Source: Vibrio navarrensis (GTDB lineage: Bacteria > Pseudomonadota > Gammaproteobacteria > Enterobacterales > Vibrionaceae). From it: a DNA stretch of 64,000 nucleotides. This document shows, in pieces, positions 46,732 to 55,974 of the stretch. Every line of letters begins with the position of its first letter. Within the stretch, counting starts at the first letter, position 1. Made by a program: the position numbers and the translations under genes. The notes under the pieces are model-generated. The model saw nothing but the letters and a program-made list of their open reading frames with translations, ran no database searches and was not told where the DNA came from. The DNA is taken from the NCBI RefSeq assembly GCF_000764325.1, contig NZ_JMCG01000002.1, forward strand, positions 434,001-498,000, read 5' to 3'.

Positions 46732-46766
46732 AATAGCCTGTCACGCAAAATGCATGCCAGGCTATT
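46732..46766 (-). promoter_or_regulatory. Sigma-54 promoter of flrBC within an inverted repeat
   Basis: The -24/-12 box TGGCATGCATTTTGC (46759-46745, minus strand) has exact GG-N10-GC spacing. It is flanked by a perfect 9-bp inverted repeat, AATAGCCTG (46732-46740) and CAGGCTATT (46758-46766), which overlaps its -24 side. The repeat might be an operator or an RNA hairpin at the end of flrA. Confidence 0.82.
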
Positions 46767-46823
46767 ATATATATTTTTCAATACGTTAACAGAGAGACAA
46801 GAAGTTGACGCCTCAATAAGAGG

Positions 46824-48287
46824 CTAACGCTGCATGTTATACTTACGCATTTTTTCAACTAATGTCGTCCGACGCATCCCAAGCATGTCCGCCGCACGTG
46901 CGACCACCCCACCTTGCGCTTCTAGCGCTTGGTTAATCATGTTCACTTCCAGTTCCGCCAACAACTCTTTTAGGTTCACCCCTTCCGGCGGAAGAGACTG
47001 CGGTGCGTTGATATTACTATCAAAATCACTTTTCTCAGAAAAATCGAAATTTTCGGAAAAAATATCCTCCAGCACATCCCGTTCCTGCTCTTCAACGGAA
47101 GCAAACGAAGAGAGCTCCGGCTGAAACTCCGGGATATCGCTGTAACGATACTTGGTTGGCAAGTGATTGACATCTACTAAACTGTTGGGATAAAGGATCA
47201 CCATACGTTCGACCAGATTGGCGAGCTCACGCACATTACCGGGCCAGTCGTGCTCCATCAGGGAATTGATCGCTCTGGGAGTGAAACAGATAGGCTGTCC
47301 ACCCTCGGCTTGCAAACGGCTCATCAGCTCTTGCAACAGAAGCGGGATATCTTCTTTGCGCTCTTTTAACGCAGGCATTTCAATTGGAAAGACGTTCAGC
47401 CGATAGTAGAGATCTTCACGGAATTTCTCATCGTCGATCATGTTTTCCAGATTGCGATGTGTCGCGGCGATAACACGCACATTCGCTTTTAACGTCGCAT
47501 TGCCTCCGACGCGTTCAAAACAACGCTCTTGCAACACACGTAAAAGTTTTACTTGCATCGCCATTGGCATGTCGCCAATTTCATCTAAGAAAATGGTACC
47601 ACCATCGGCCAGCTCAAAGCGCCCTTTGCGTGTGGTTAACGCCCCAGTAAATGAGCCTTTTTCATGGCCAAACAGCTCGCTTTCCAGCAAATCAGGCGGA
47701 ATCGCACCGCAGTTGATCGGCACAAAAGGACCGTTGCGACGTGTAGAATGGTAGTGAATATTACGTGCAACCACTTCTTTGCCTGTGCCTGATTCTCCTA
47801 GAATCAGTACGTTGGCTTCTGTATCCGCCACCTGTTCAATCAAATGACGTACCTCTTGGATACCCATACTTTGGCCAACTAAGCTACGGAAAAGGGTATT
47901 TTTACGCGCAGAAGCAACAACATTGACCCCTTTTCTGCCAAGAAACTCTTTGCAGTGTCTCAGCGCTTCACTGAGTTGCGGGTAATTTAGCGGGAATTCC
48001 AATTCACCAATTAAGTTTGGCATGTCGTCAACCGGATGGGCAAAATCGCCCATAACCAGTAAAGGGATATGATGTGCCGAGTGGAGCTTAGCCATCACCG
48101 CTGCCAGTGAACGATCATGCACATAGCCAACGATCACACCAGACCATACCGTTGACCAATCAACACTTTCTATCTGAGCAGAAGGGAGTGCTTCGCAATT
48201 TTCCCCAACAAATTCCAATATATTGCTTAAATTGAGACGATTTTTTTCATCATCTTCGATTACAAGCAGCTTTGCCAAACCTTGCAT
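46824..48287 (-). CDS. flrA: FlrA, sigma-54-dependent master flagellar regulator
   Basis: Top regulator of the polar flagellar hierarchy and known to be inhibited by cyclic di-GMP in V. cholerae. The N-terminal domain (about 1-120) resembles a receiver but lacks the phospho-acceptor Asp (YVHDRS region, residues 55-60), as in FleQ. The AAA+ domain has GESGTGKE (164-171) and GSFTGA (211-216), a variant of GAFTGA. The C-terminus has a Fis-type helix-turn-helix ([20 protein letters not shown]). 487 residues. The -35/-10 promoter upstream was not clear. Confidence 0.95.
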   Translation of the reverse strand: MQGLAKLLVIEDDEKNRLNLSNILEFVGENCEALPSAQIESVDWSTVWSGVIVGYVHDRSLAAVMAKLHSAHHIPLLVMGDFAHPVDDMPNLIGELEFPLNYPQLSEALRHCKEFLGRKGVNVVASARKNTLFRSLVGQSMGIQEVRHLIEQVADTEANVLILGESGTGKEVVARNIHYHSTRRNGPFVPINCGAIPPDLLESELFGHEKGSFTGALTTRKGRFELADGGTIFLDEIGDMPMAMQVKLLRVLQERCFERVGGNATLKANVRVIAATHRNLENMIDDEKFREDLYYRLNVFPIEMPALKERKEDIPLLLQELMSRLQAEGGQPICFTPRAINSLMEHDWPGNVRELANLVERMVILYPNSLVDVNHLPTKYRYSDIPEFQPELSSFASVEEQERDVLEDIFSENFDFSEKSDFDSNINAPQSLPPEGVNLKELLAELEVNMINQALEAQGGVVARAADMLGMRRTTLVEKMRKYNMQR

Positions 48288-48407
48288 AAGTACGAATAAT
48301 TGCCTTTGTTTTATGGTATGTTGCGGCCAGATCTTGAGATACGGTAATAAGTGAGCGTTTTATCAACTTCACTCAACTAACGATAGACAAAACAGAAAAA
48401 TCAGCAA

Positions 48408-48440
48408 CAAAAAAAGCCATTAGGGCTACTAATGGCTTCT
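48408..48440 (-). terminator. Terminator after fliS
   Basis: GCCATTAG/CTAATGGC stem with a 5-base loop, followed on the minus strand by a run of T (48415-48408). It ends the flaG-fliD-flaI-fliS transcript and isolates flrA. Confidence 0.88.
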
Positions 48441-48514
48441 ATTTTATTTGAATAAAAAAATAAGGCAACCAAGCAATTACGAGGTGTGAGCTCGGTTAAA
48501 AGTTTGATATCACA

Positions 48515-48925
48515 TCAGATACCAACTGCGGCTGCTGTCAAATTGTGATATTCGTTCGGAATCTGATCCCAAGCAGACTTAACCTCACGAATAATGTCGA
48601 TAACATCATCAATTGGTTGAGGATCGTTCTTGTGGTTGGCGTTGGAAATTTGCGTGATCATGAACTCGTACAATTGATCAAGATTGCGTGCAATATCACC
48701 ACCATCGTCCATCGACAAACAGCTACGTAGCGCAATGATGATGTCGAGTGCTTTGCCCAGACGCTCACCTTTGACCGGAATATTACCCGCCTGCATGGCC
48801 GCTTTGCCTTGGATCAGACGCTCAATCGCACCCGCCATCAGCATTTGAATGACTTTATGCGGAGACGCAGCACTGAGTTGGCTATCCACTGAAACTTTTT
48901 TGTAAGCCTGTAATGAACCGCGCAT
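48515..48925 (-). CDS. fliS: Flagellin export chaperone FliS
   Basis: Binds flagellin C-termini and prevents early polymerisation. 136 residues, helical; AYKKVSVDSQLSAASPHKVIQMLMAGAIERL is the conserved N-terminal part. It lies downstream of fliD and flaI, the order seen in other Vibrio (where it has been called flaJ). Confidence 0.94.
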   Translation of the reverse strand: MRGSLQAYKKVSVDSQLSAASPHKVIQMLMAGAIERLIQGKAAMQAGNIPVKGERLGKALDIIIALRSCLSMDDGGDIARNLDQLYEFMITQISNANHKNDPQPIDDVIDIIREVKSAWDQIPNEYHNLTAAAVGI

Positions 48926-48937
48926 AGTATTCCTCTT

Positions 48938-49240
48938 TTATGTAAACTTTTTGTACTGTTGAAGCGAACGCTGACCTCGTCTGAACTTTTGCAATTGTAA
49001 ACCGGTTTTATTGGTCTCTTCTTGCATACGTTCCAGCAACCTTTTTGTCCGAGTGATCATCAAACGCCACTCTTCTTCACTCTTCAACTGTGGGTTTTGC
49101 GCCACTTGTTGAAGAAGGCTCTGCAATAACTGTTCCCTGTTATCGACCAGCCGCTGCAAATCTTCAGCACTAATTTCGTCTTTTTCCAGTTCGAGAGAAA
49201 TTAATTGATCCAAATCACACAATTGTGCCAGCAAGGTCAT
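48938..49240 (-). CDS. flaI: FlaI, FliT-like small flagellar protein
   Basis: 100 residues, wholly helical and charged, without membrane segments. Its place between fliD and fliS is that of flaI in V. parahaemolyticus and V. cholerae, and of the FliD chaperone FliT in enterics, so a chaperone role for FliD is likely; sequence evidence alone is weak. It starts 6 bases after the fliD stop. Confidence 0.8.
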   Translation of the reverse strand: MTLLAQLCDLDQLISLELEKDEISAEDLQRLVDNREQLLQSLLQQVAQNPQLKSEEEWRLMITRTKRLLERMQEETNKTGLQLQKFRRGQRSLQQYKKFT

Positions 49241-49246
49241 TCAACG

Positions 49247-51358
49247 TTATCCTAATGCATTCATCAGAGCGCCAAGTTGCCCTTGCATTTTACTCGTTGC
49301 GTCCTGCATTGCAGTAAATTTCGCGTGAGTGCGTTCCTGGAGGCTGTTGATCCGGCGATCCAATGCCGCTTGTTCATCGGATAAACGGTAAGTTTGTTCC
49401 GATAAACTCTTCTCACGGGTACGAATCGATCCGGTCACTCCGGTGATTCCATGAATGGCATCTTCAACACGTTTAGCAAATCCAGTGTTGCCACCAAAGA
49501 AGTCTTCCAACTTGTTGAAGTTGTTATTAAGCTGGCGATCCAACATGTCGTAGTTGATCTCCAGTGTTCCCTGACGCGTGGTTGTGATACCAAATTCGGT
49601 CAGTGATTTGAGATTTTCTGGCGCTTTTTCAATTCGGGATGAAAAAACGCTCTTAAGTCGTGAATCAGCATTACGCACAGTGCTGTCTCCCGCCAGAGGG
49701 CCTTTTTGCCCAGTCGCCGGATCAACACCCGATAAGGATTTGGCGGTTTGGTAAAACTGATTGTACGCGTTGACGAAGGTCTCAATATCCTCGCGCACGC
49801 TATTTCTATCGTATTCAACGCCAATTTCTGCTGGCGCTTTGTTGCGTGGTGTTGTGCCTTTTAAGGCCAAATCGACACCTTCAATCGCATCTTCGATGAT
49901 GTTGTTGTTACTCGACAGCTGGGCAACACCATCCAGAACGACCATGGCATCCTGACCTTTTTGCACCTCAGTCATACCATTGTAGGTATCAAAGGACTCT
50001 TGAGCTTGCTGTAGCGCCTCTTGCGCCTGATCGATACGTTCAAGGCGCTCACGCTCTTGCGGATCGAGCTTAGCGCGTTGAATTTGCTTGGCTTGCTCTT
50101 CCGTCAGTTCCCCTTTAGCGACCTTTTCATCTAACTGGGCTTTTTCTTGCGCCAGTTGTTCTTCAATGCGCGCTTTCTCTTGAGCCAGCTCTTGTTGGAC
50201 TTTCTCTTGTTCGGCCTCTAATTTGGCTTGTGCCTCTTTAGGCGTCACGTAAGAGTCGGTCAAGGTTCCAGAAGCGGTATTGGTCCAGCCAGGAACATCA
50301 GGGGCTTTCTCTATCGCCTTTTCGTCTAATTCAAGCTCGGGCGTATAGTAAGAGTCGAGTAAGGTGCCGGAGGCAGTTTCGGTCCAGCCAGGAATGTTGT
50401 CTTGTGGGAGTAACGATGCAGCGGCTTGGGCAGCATCAAGCGCTTCTTGACCCGCTCTCGCGGCATCGGCACCAAAGCTGGAGATAGGCTCGTCGCTCTG
50501 CGTATCAGGGGACATGTCATCGCCTTTAGCAGCGATATCAGTGTCTGTTTTCAGTTCGGTGTCACTGTCTGCATCCCTTGCCCCCTCTGCGGCGGGAATG
50601 GGATTGCCCTGCTCGTCAAACTGAGGTTCTGCGCCTTGTTCCACACTGTCAGCAGAGGCTGTTGCCGAGTCAGGTTTTACCTCTTGCATCACCTCTTCGG
50701 CGGCAATACGCGCTTTTTCCAGCGCTTTGACACGTTCTTCTAGGGTTTTGTACTCGAGTTTTTTCAGCGGATCGCCTCGCTCGGCGTCCACATGAATACG
50801 AATTTGGTTATCCTTACCTGAGACTGTCGAGGCAAGGATCAGGCGGGGGCCTTCCACATCGTTGATGATCGATGCGCGAACGCCCGTGTTTTTACCAGAA
50901 GCGTTGATACCTCTAACGACATCAATCAGTTTCGAATCGGCACTGACATTTACGTCAAAGGTTTTTTCTCCAAGCGAAATCTGCAGCTTCCCAGGGCCAA
51001 ATTTTGCGTCTTCGGCCAGAACGTCCGAAGCCACCTTATGGCTCTGAGCAAGCTGCAACACATCGATGGCATATTTACCGGCAATCGCATCGGTAGTTGC
51101 AGTGGCTGAGACGATACTATCGTCAGTCGTGTCGACTTTGCGCACAGCAAAAGCCTTCTCCTGACGAAAGTTCGCCATCATATTTTTCATCGTATCCAAC
51201 GATTCTCTAAGCCGGCCATAGGCGCTGATGCTGGTATCAATTTGGGCCCGCTCGTTGTCGATACGTTGCTGCTTTGGCACACGCTCTGCATCGACAACTT
51301 TGCTGACCATGGAATTGATATCCATGCCACCAGACATCCCCAAAGGGCCTAAACTCAT
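49247..51358 (-). CDS. fliD: Flagellar cap protein FliD with a long insert
   Basis: Filament cap (HAP2) that assembles flagellin at the tip. The N-terminal (1-210) and C-terminal (460-703) parts look like ordinary FliD. Between them about 240 residues are acidic, Gln/Glu/Ala-rich and coiled-coil-like. This insert contains a near-duplicate motif, IPGWTETASGTLLDSYYTP (322-340) and VPGWTNTASGTLTDSYVTP (355-373). 703 residues is long against the ~450-670 of other bacteria. Known in Vibrio as flaH. Confidence 0.93.
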   Translation of the reverse strand: MSLGPLGMSGGMDINSMVSKVVDAERVPKQQRIDNERAQIDTSISAYGRLRESLDTMKNMMANFRQEKAFAVRKVDTTDDSIVSATATTDAIAGKYAIDVLQLAQSHKVASDVLAEDAKFGPGKLQISLGEKTFDVNVSADSKLIDVVRGINASGKNTGVRASIINDVEGPRLILASTVSGKDNQIRIHVDAERGDPLKKLEYKTLEERVKALEKARIAAEEVMQEVKPDSATASADSVEQGAEPQFDEQGNPIPAAEGARDADSDTELKTDTDIAAKGDDMSPDTQSDEPISSFGADAARAGQEALDAAQAAASLLPQDNIPGWTETASGTLLDSYYTPELELDEKAIEKAPDVPGWTNTASGTLTDSYVTPKEAQAKLEAEQEKVQQELAQEKARIEEQLAQEKAQLDEKVAKGELTEEQAKQIQRAKLDPQERERLERIDQAQEALQQAQESFDTYNGMTEVQKGQDAMVVLDGVAQLSSNNNIIEDAIEGVDLALKGTTPRNKAPAEIGVEYDRNSVREDIETFVNAYNQFYQTAKSLSGVDPATGQKGPLAGDSTVRNADSRLKSVFSSRIEKAPENLKSLTEFGITTTRQGTLEINYDMLDRQLNNNFNKLEDFFGGNTGFAKRVEDAIHGITGVTGSIRTREKSLSEQTYRLSDEQAALDRRINSLQERTHAKFTAMQDATSKMQGQLGALMNALG
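50240..50395 (-). repeat. Duplicated PGWTxTASGTLxDSYxTP motif inside fliD
   Basis: Two copies of a 19-residue motif, 33 residues apart, 14 of 19 positions identical at protein level. The DNA copies differ more, so the duplication is not recent. Confidence 0.8.
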
Positions 51359-51378
51359 TGAATCACCTCAACAACGAC

Positions 51379-51807
51379 TTACACTTTATCTACCAACAAA
51401 CCAGATCGGGTAGCTTGTGAGACTAAGCGTCTGAATATCTCTAGCATCTCTTCATCAGGTATCTGACGAATAATGTCCCCTGTACGGGCTTCATAAATCG
51501 TCACAACATCTTTGCCTGATTCCTCGTCCACTTTAAAAGAGACCCCTTTATTAATGGAAGAGATAAATTCATTCATTTTCTCCACCATTTTGATCCTTTC
51601 TTCCCGATTGAGCTGCTGCCGCTCTTGCGACATTTTTACCGCAGCTTCAATTGAAAAGTTAGCATCATCATTTTTCACCGTTTCCGGCGAAGAGTTCTCT
51701 TTCGGACCTGACATGCTAGGCACAGCACCGCTTTTGTCATAAGCAACATTTGTGCCATTTTGCAAGCCGTAAGGCTGGATGTTCGATGTGTAGGATGATA
51801 TTTCCAT
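51379..51807 (-). CDS. flaG: FlaG, filament-associated protein
   Basis: 142 residues. The C-terminal FlaG domain is clear: VEKMNEFISSINKGVSFKVDEESGKDVVTIYEARTGDIIRQIPDEEML. The N-terminal half is disordered in look (Ser/Pro/Asn-rich). In other bacteria FlaG influences filament length. It lies between flaA and fliD, as in other Vibrio; a stem-loop (51852-51873) sits in its leader. Confidence 0.92.
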   Translation of the reverse strand: MEISSYTSNIQPYGLQNGTNVAYDKSGAVPSMSGPKENSSPETVKNDDANFSIEAAVKMSQERQQLNREERIKMVEKMNEFISSINKGVSFKVDEESGKDVVTIYEARTGDIIRQIPDEEMLEIFRRLVSQATRSGLLVDKV

Positions 51808-51851
51808 AACAATCTCCCTTCCACCTTTATGAGCTATTACTCATCAAAGCT

Positions 51852-51873
51852 GAGCTAAACCTGAATTTAGCTC
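51852..51873 (-). other. Stem-loop in the flaA-flaG gap
   Basis: GAGCTAAA/TTTAGCTC, 8-bp stem with a 6-base loop, directly after the flaA stop and without a T run. It could be a leaky terminator allowing some read-through from flaA into flaG, or an mRNA 3'-end stabiliser. Confidence 0.5.
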
Positions 51874-51880
51874 GCTCTGA

Positions 51881-53014
51881 TTAGCCCAACAAGCTAAGAG
51901 CCGAAGATGGTGACTGTTTCGCCTGCGCCAGAATCGAAGTACTCGCTTGTTGCAGAATCTGAGTCTTGGTCATCTGAGTCGTTTCTTTCGCGTAGTCAGT
52001 ATCTCGGATACGGCTATTCGATGCGTTTACGTTCTCGTTGATGTTACTCAGGTTGCTGATCGCATGGTTGAAACGGTTTTGGAACGCGCCCAAAGAGGCT
52101 CGTTGGCTATCAACCGCTTTCAGTGCGCCATCAATGATAGACACCGCTTCTTGCGAGCCTGCAACACTAGTTACGTCGATCTTCTGTACGTTGGTTTTCT
52201 CACCATCGCCAATCGTCAGCTCAGATGCTAAACCACCACCAAACTCAACTTGGCCATCTTGCACACGTTGAGAAGAAGCAAACAATTGCAGTTTACCACC
52301 TTCGCCCACCGCCGCTTTCACGTCTTCGTTCTGGCCGTTGATGTAAGTTGCCACTTCTTCTAGATCGTCACCCACTTTTGCGTTAATGGTGATCTCTTTC
52401 TCTTCACCTTCCTTATTAGTATAAGTCATGGTGAGGTCAGTATTGTTGGTGACTTTCCAATCTGCTGCAACGCCGTCTTCTGACTTGTAGCTCATACCGC
52501 CCATTGCGTCAGTGTCGGTACGTAAGCTATCCATGGAGAGCATAACGGCTTCACCAGAATCGGCACCGATTTGGAAAGATTGCGAACCATAAGTACCGTT
52601 TAGCAGCTTGTTACCACCAAATGAGGTGGTTTCAGCGATACGGTTCAGTTCTTTGTTCAGCGCGGTCACTTCTTCCTGAATCGCCACACGTTCTGCTTTA
52701 GAGTTAGAACCGTTAGACGATTGCAGCGCAAGGTCACGCATACGTTGTAGGATGTTGGTACTTTCCGTCATCGCACCTTCAGCGGTCTGAGCAATTGAAA
52801 TGCCGTCGTTCGCATTTTTCACTGCCATATCCAGACCACGACTTTGCGCGTTCAAACGGTTAGAAATTTGTAGGCCAGCGGCATCGTCTTTCGCACTATT
52901 GATTTTATAGCCCGAGGACAAGCGCTCCATTGATTTTTGTTGACCTTCAGCAGCCTGATTTAGGTAACGCTGTGCGGTCATCGCTGACACGTTGGTGTTT
53001 ACGTTAATAGCCAT
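51881..53014 (-). CDS. flaA: Polar flagellin FlaA (by position)
   Basis: Filament subunit, 377 residues. The conserved N-terminal D0/D1 ([47 protein letters not shown]) and C-terminal domain ([48 protein letters not shown]) surround a variable centre. The name follows the flaF-flaB-flaA-flaG order of V. vulnificus and V. parahaemolyticus; the V. cholerae gene at this position is flaB. It has its own sigma-28 promoter. Confidence 0.93.
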   Translation of the reverse strand: MAINVNTNVSAMTAQRYLNQAAEGQQKSMERLSSGYKINSAKDDAAGLQISNRLNAQSRGLDMAVKNANDGISIAQTAEGAMTESTNILQRMRDLALQSSNGSNSKAERVAIQEEVTALNKELNRIAETTSFGGNKLLNGTYGSQSFQIGADSGEAVMLSMDSLRTDTDAMGGMSYKSEDGVAADWKVTNNTDLTMTYTNKEGEEKEITINAKVGDDLEEVATYINGQNEDVKAAVGEGGKLQLFASSQRVQDGQVEFGGGLASELTIGDGEKTNVQKIDVTSVAGSQEAVSIIDGALKAVDSQRASLGAFQNRFNHAISNLSNINENVNASNSRIRDTDYAKETTQMTKTQILQQASTSILAQAKQSPSSALSLLG

Positions 53015-53093
53015 AATTGATCTCCTTAGGCTTTAGTTGATGTACCATCGTGTCTCTCACCTCACTCTGGCACATCTCATTTCTCTCAGTCCT

Positions 53094-53120
53094 GTAACGG
53101 CGGCGCTAAGAATACCTTTA
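53094..53120 (-). promoter_or_regulatory. Sigma-28 promoter of flaA
   Basis: TAAAG (53120-53116), then 14 bases, then GCCGTTAC (53101-53094), matching the FliA consensus TAAAG-N14-GCCGATAA. It lies about 80 bases before the flaA ATG. Confidence 0.82.
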
Positions 53121-53236
53121 GGAGAATTTTAGTTTTTTTCGCTATTTTCTCATCCAACGGACGAAAGTGTGATCTCAAGTTGATTTATGCGGCGTTCACT
53201 GTCGCTTCGTCAATACTCTGACTTGGCTAAGAAGCA

Positions 53237-53264
53237 ATAAAAAGCCTGACCGAAGTCAGGCTTT
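53237..53264 (-). terminator. Terminator after flaB
   Basis: AAAGCCTGAC-TTCG-GTCAGGCTTT stem on the minus strand followed by TTATT. It separates flaB from flaA, so these flagellins are transcribed independently. Confidence 0.88.
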
Positions 53265-53313
53265 ACTCGCTCATCTCTCACCACGAGCCAATGAGTTTTC
53301 TGTAGGGTTAAAA

Positions 53314-54447
53314 TTAACCCAGTAGGCTAAGCGCTGAGTTTGGCGCTTGTTTCGCCTGAGCAAGAATCGAACTGGATGCTTGCGACAGAATTTGTGTTTT
53401 GGTCAATTGAGTCGTCTCTTTCGCGAAGTCGGTATCTTTGATACGGCTCTTCGACGCGTTCACGTTCTCATTGATGTTGTCCAAGTTGCTGATTGCGTGG
53501 TTGAAACGGTTCTGGAACGCACCCAGCTCTGCACGGTGGCTGTCCACGTATTTCAGCGCCGCATCGAGAATCGCTACCGACTCTTGCGCACCTTGCACGC
53601 TGGTCACGTCAATGGTGTCTACCGTTACTTCTTTGCCCTCACCAATGCCAAGCTCACCCGCTAGGCTGCCCGAGAAAGAGAGCTCGCCTTGCACTTTGTT
53701 GGTACCGGCGAAGATTTGCAGTTTGCCGCCTTCACCGACAGAGGCTTTCAGCAGGTCGGTTTGACCGTTGATGTAGGTGGCCAGCTCTTCGATGTCATCA
53801 CCCGCTTTGGCGTTGATGTTGATCTCTTGCTCGTTACCAAATGTATCGGTCAGTGAGATAGTCAGGTCGTTGTCACCGGCAGAAACGGTCCAGTTTTTGT
53901 CTTTCCCTTCTTCTGCTTGGTAGCTGATGCCGCCCATCATCTTGTTGTCTGAGCGCATGTCTTTGAGTGACAGCATCACCGCTTCACCGTTGTCCGCACC
54001 AATCTGCATCGATTTGGTACCGTAGGTGCCGTTAAGCAGTTTGTTACCACCAAATGATGTGGTTTCTGCAATACGGTTCAGCTCGTCGTTAAGCGCAGTC
54101 ACTTCTTCTTGAATCGCCACACGCTCTGCTTTGGAGTTTGAGCCGTTAGCCGATTGCAAAGACAAGTCACGCATACGTTGCAGGATGTTGGTGGTTTCGT
54201 TCATCGCACCTTCGGCGGTTTGCGCGATGGAGATACCATCGTTGGCGTTACGCACCGCCACATCCAAACCACGACTTTGTACGTTCAAGCGGTTCGAGAT
54301 TTGCAGACCCGCTGCGTCATCTTTCGCGCTGTTGATTTTGAAACCTGAAGACAGACGTTCCATCGACGTTTGTTGTGCGCTGTTTGCGCCGTTTAGGTAA
54401 CGTTGTGCAGTCATTGCTGCTACGTTGGTATTTACATTCACTGCCAT
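53314..54447 (-). CDS. flaB: Polar flagellin FlaB (by position)
   Basis: Filament subunit, 377 residues from ATG 54447 ([22 protein letters not shown]). The open frame extends 57 bases upstream, but only this ATG gives the standard flagellin N-terminus. The conserved ends and the [20 protein letters not shown] segment are typical. Close to its flaA neighbour, with the middle most diverged. In V. cholerae the gene at this position is flaD. It has its own sigma-28 promoter and terminator. Confidence 0.93.
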   Translation of the reverse strand: MAVNVNTNVAAMTAQRYLNGANSAQQTSMERLSSGFKINSAKDDAAGLQISNRLNVQSRGLDVAVRNANDGISIAQTAEGAMNETTNILQRMRDLSLQSANGSNSKAERVAIQEEVTALNDELNRIAETTSFGGNKLLNGTYGTKSMQIGADNGEAVMLSLKDMRSDNKMMGGISYQAEEGKDKNWTVSAGDNDLTISLTDTFGNEQEININAKAGDDIEELATYINGQTDLLKASVGEGGKLQIFAGTNKVQGELSFSGSLAGELGIGEGKEVTVDTIDVTSVQGAQESVAILDAALKYVDSHRAELGAFQNRFNHAISNLDNINENVNASKSRIKDTDFAKETTQLTKTQILSQASSSILAQAKQAPNSALSLLG

Positions 54448-54528
54448 GATGAATTCTCCAATTGATTTTCCGATGTTACGGTTTCCGACGTCTCGGAAAA
54501 CCAAGTAGTTCTCTCAAAGTTACTTTTA

Positions 54529-54555
54529 TTAACGGCTCAGTTGGAAAATCCTTTA
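54529..54555 (-). promoter_or_regulatory. Sigma-28 promoter of flaB
   Basis: TAAAG (54555-54551), 14 bases, then GCCGTTAA (54536-54529) on the minus strand. It lies about 80 bases before the flaB ATG, at the same distance as the flaA promoter from flaA. Confidence 0.85.
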
Positions 54556-54710
54556 GCAAAAAAAGACGATTTTTTTGAAAAAAGATTCTTTAGCGAGGAA
54601 TACGTGATGAAAAGGGTAAAAGTGATAAAAAAGTTCAAAAAAGGGCTAAAGGTTTATTTTTTTCCGTCGATAAAAGCGGTTATTTTTTCTTTAGCCATGC
54701 TCTTACATGG

Positions 54711-55853
54711 TTATCCCAGCAAGGTGAGCGCTAAGTTGGGACCGTTTTTAGCCTGTGCCAAAATAGAAGCGCTCACTTGCTGCAAGATCTGCTGCTTGAC
54801 CATCTGTGTGGTCTCTTTGGCGTAATCCGTATCCTTGATTCGGCTATTGGATGCAGCTAAGTTCTCGTTGATATTGTCGAGATTGTTGATCGCGTGACCA
54901 AAGCGGTTTTGGTAAGCCCCAAGCTGGGCACGGCTACTGTCCACGTATTTCAGTGCCGTGTCGAGTGCCGCGACTGCGCTTTGCGCCCCACCCACGGTAG
55001 TGATGTCCAACTCGTCAACCATTTGACTCCCGCCAGCGACCATTTGCAGGCTATCCGCCAGCCCTCCGGAAAATATCGGCTGACCAAGAATGGGGTCAAT
55101 CTGCGAGTAAGCCATGTAAAGCTGCAGTTGGCCATGTTCATTGACCGAGGCAGAAACATGCTCCGTTTGGCCATTGATGTACGTAGCGAGCTCTTCGATG
55201 TTATCGCCCGCTTTGGCCTCAATATCGATACTTTCCGTTTCCCCATAAGCGTTCACGTAGCTGATATTGAAATCGCTTTGCCCTGGAGCCACTTTCCAGT
55301 CCCCATCCGCGGCTAAGTTGGCGACATATTTAAAACCGCCCATCTGCGCCACGTCGCTGCGCATGTTGTTCAGTTGAACCTGAACCGCCTCGCCCGAATC
55401 CGCGCCAATCTGAAAGGATGAAGAACCAAAAGTACCATTAAGCAGCTTTCGTCCACCAAAAGAGGTGGTTTCGGCAATACGATTCAGCTCATCATTCAGA
55501 GCAGACATCTCTTCTTGTAAAGCAATGCGCTCAGCATGGCTGTTGGAACCGTTAGAGGATTGCAGTGAGAGATCACGCATTCGCTGCAAAATATTGGTGG
55601 TCTCATTCATCGCTCCTTCGGCAGTCTGCATGATAGAGATACCATCGTTGGCATTACGCACCGCCATATCCAAGCCATTCATTTGCGCGCGCAAGCGATT
55701 GGAGATTTGTAAGCCAGCGGCATCATCCTTGGCACTATTAATACGAGAGCCTGACGACAGTCGCTCCAAAGATTGATTGAGCATTTCACTTGCGCTACTC
55801 AGATGCCTTTGTGCTACCAGAGCAGAGACGTTGGTATTGACGGTAATGGCCAT
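54711..55853 (-). CDS. flaF: Polar flagellin FlaF (by position)
   Basis: Filament subunit, 380 residues, the most diverged of the three: [20 protein letters not shown] at the start, and [35 protein letters not shown] C-terminus ending LALTLLG. The name follows the flaFBA order of V. vulnificus and V. parahaemolyticus; V. cholerae has flaE here. It has its own sigma-28 promoter. I see no convincing terminator after it. Confidence 0.9.
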   Translation of the reverse strand: MAITVNTNVSALVAQRHLSSASEMLNQSLERLSSGSRINSAKDDAAGLQISNRLRAQMNGLDMAVRNANDGISIMQTAEGAMNETTNILQRMRDLSLQSSNGSNSHAERIALQEEMSALNDELNRIAETTSFGGRKLLNGTFGSSSFQIGADSGEAVQVQLNNMRSDVAQMGGFKYVANLAADGDWKVAPGQSDFNISYVNAYGETESIDIEAKAGDNIEELATYINGQTEHVSASVNEHGQLQLYMAYSQIDPILGQPIFSGGLADSLQMVAGGSQMVDELDITTVGGAQSAVAALDTALKYVDSSRAQLGAYQNRFGHAINNLDNINENLAASNSRIKDTDYAKETTQMVKQQILQQVSASILAQAKNGPNLALTLLG

Positions 55854-55886
55854 GAGCTCTCACAGACGGATTGAGGGATTAGCTTC

Positions 55887-55913
55887 CTATCGACCAATCC
55901 ATCGACATCTTGA
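55887..55913 (-). promoter_or_regulatory. Sigma-28 promoter of flaF
   Basis: TCAAG (55913-55909), 14 bases, then GTCGATAG (55894-55887) on the minus strand. It matches the FliA pattern with two changes, and lies about 34 bases before the flaF ATG, closer than the promoters of flaA and flaB. Confidence 0.72.
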
Positions 55914-55924
55914 GCAAAAAATGG

Positions 55925-55951
55925 ATAAAAAATGGGGAGCTGATGCTCCCC
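55925..55951 (-). terminator. Terminator after the Dyp-type peroxidase gene
   Basis: GGGGAGC-ATCA-GCTCCCC stem on the minus strand followed by ATTTTTTATCC. It ends just upstream of the flaF promoter. Confidence 0.88.
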
Positions 55952-55974
55952 GCGATGCAGTTTGAGGTTTGCGC

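Noticed and set aside
51884..51900. Sigma-54-like GG-N10-GC at the end of flaA, upstream of flaG
   Set aside because: TGGGCTAATCAGAGC lacks the TTGC of the -12 element and lies in coding sequence.
54541..54825. Plus-strand ORF with an AGGA-ATG (54607) in the flaF-flaB gap
   Set aside because: Half of it is antisense to the end of flaF, composition reflects the A-rich tract, and no family is recognised.
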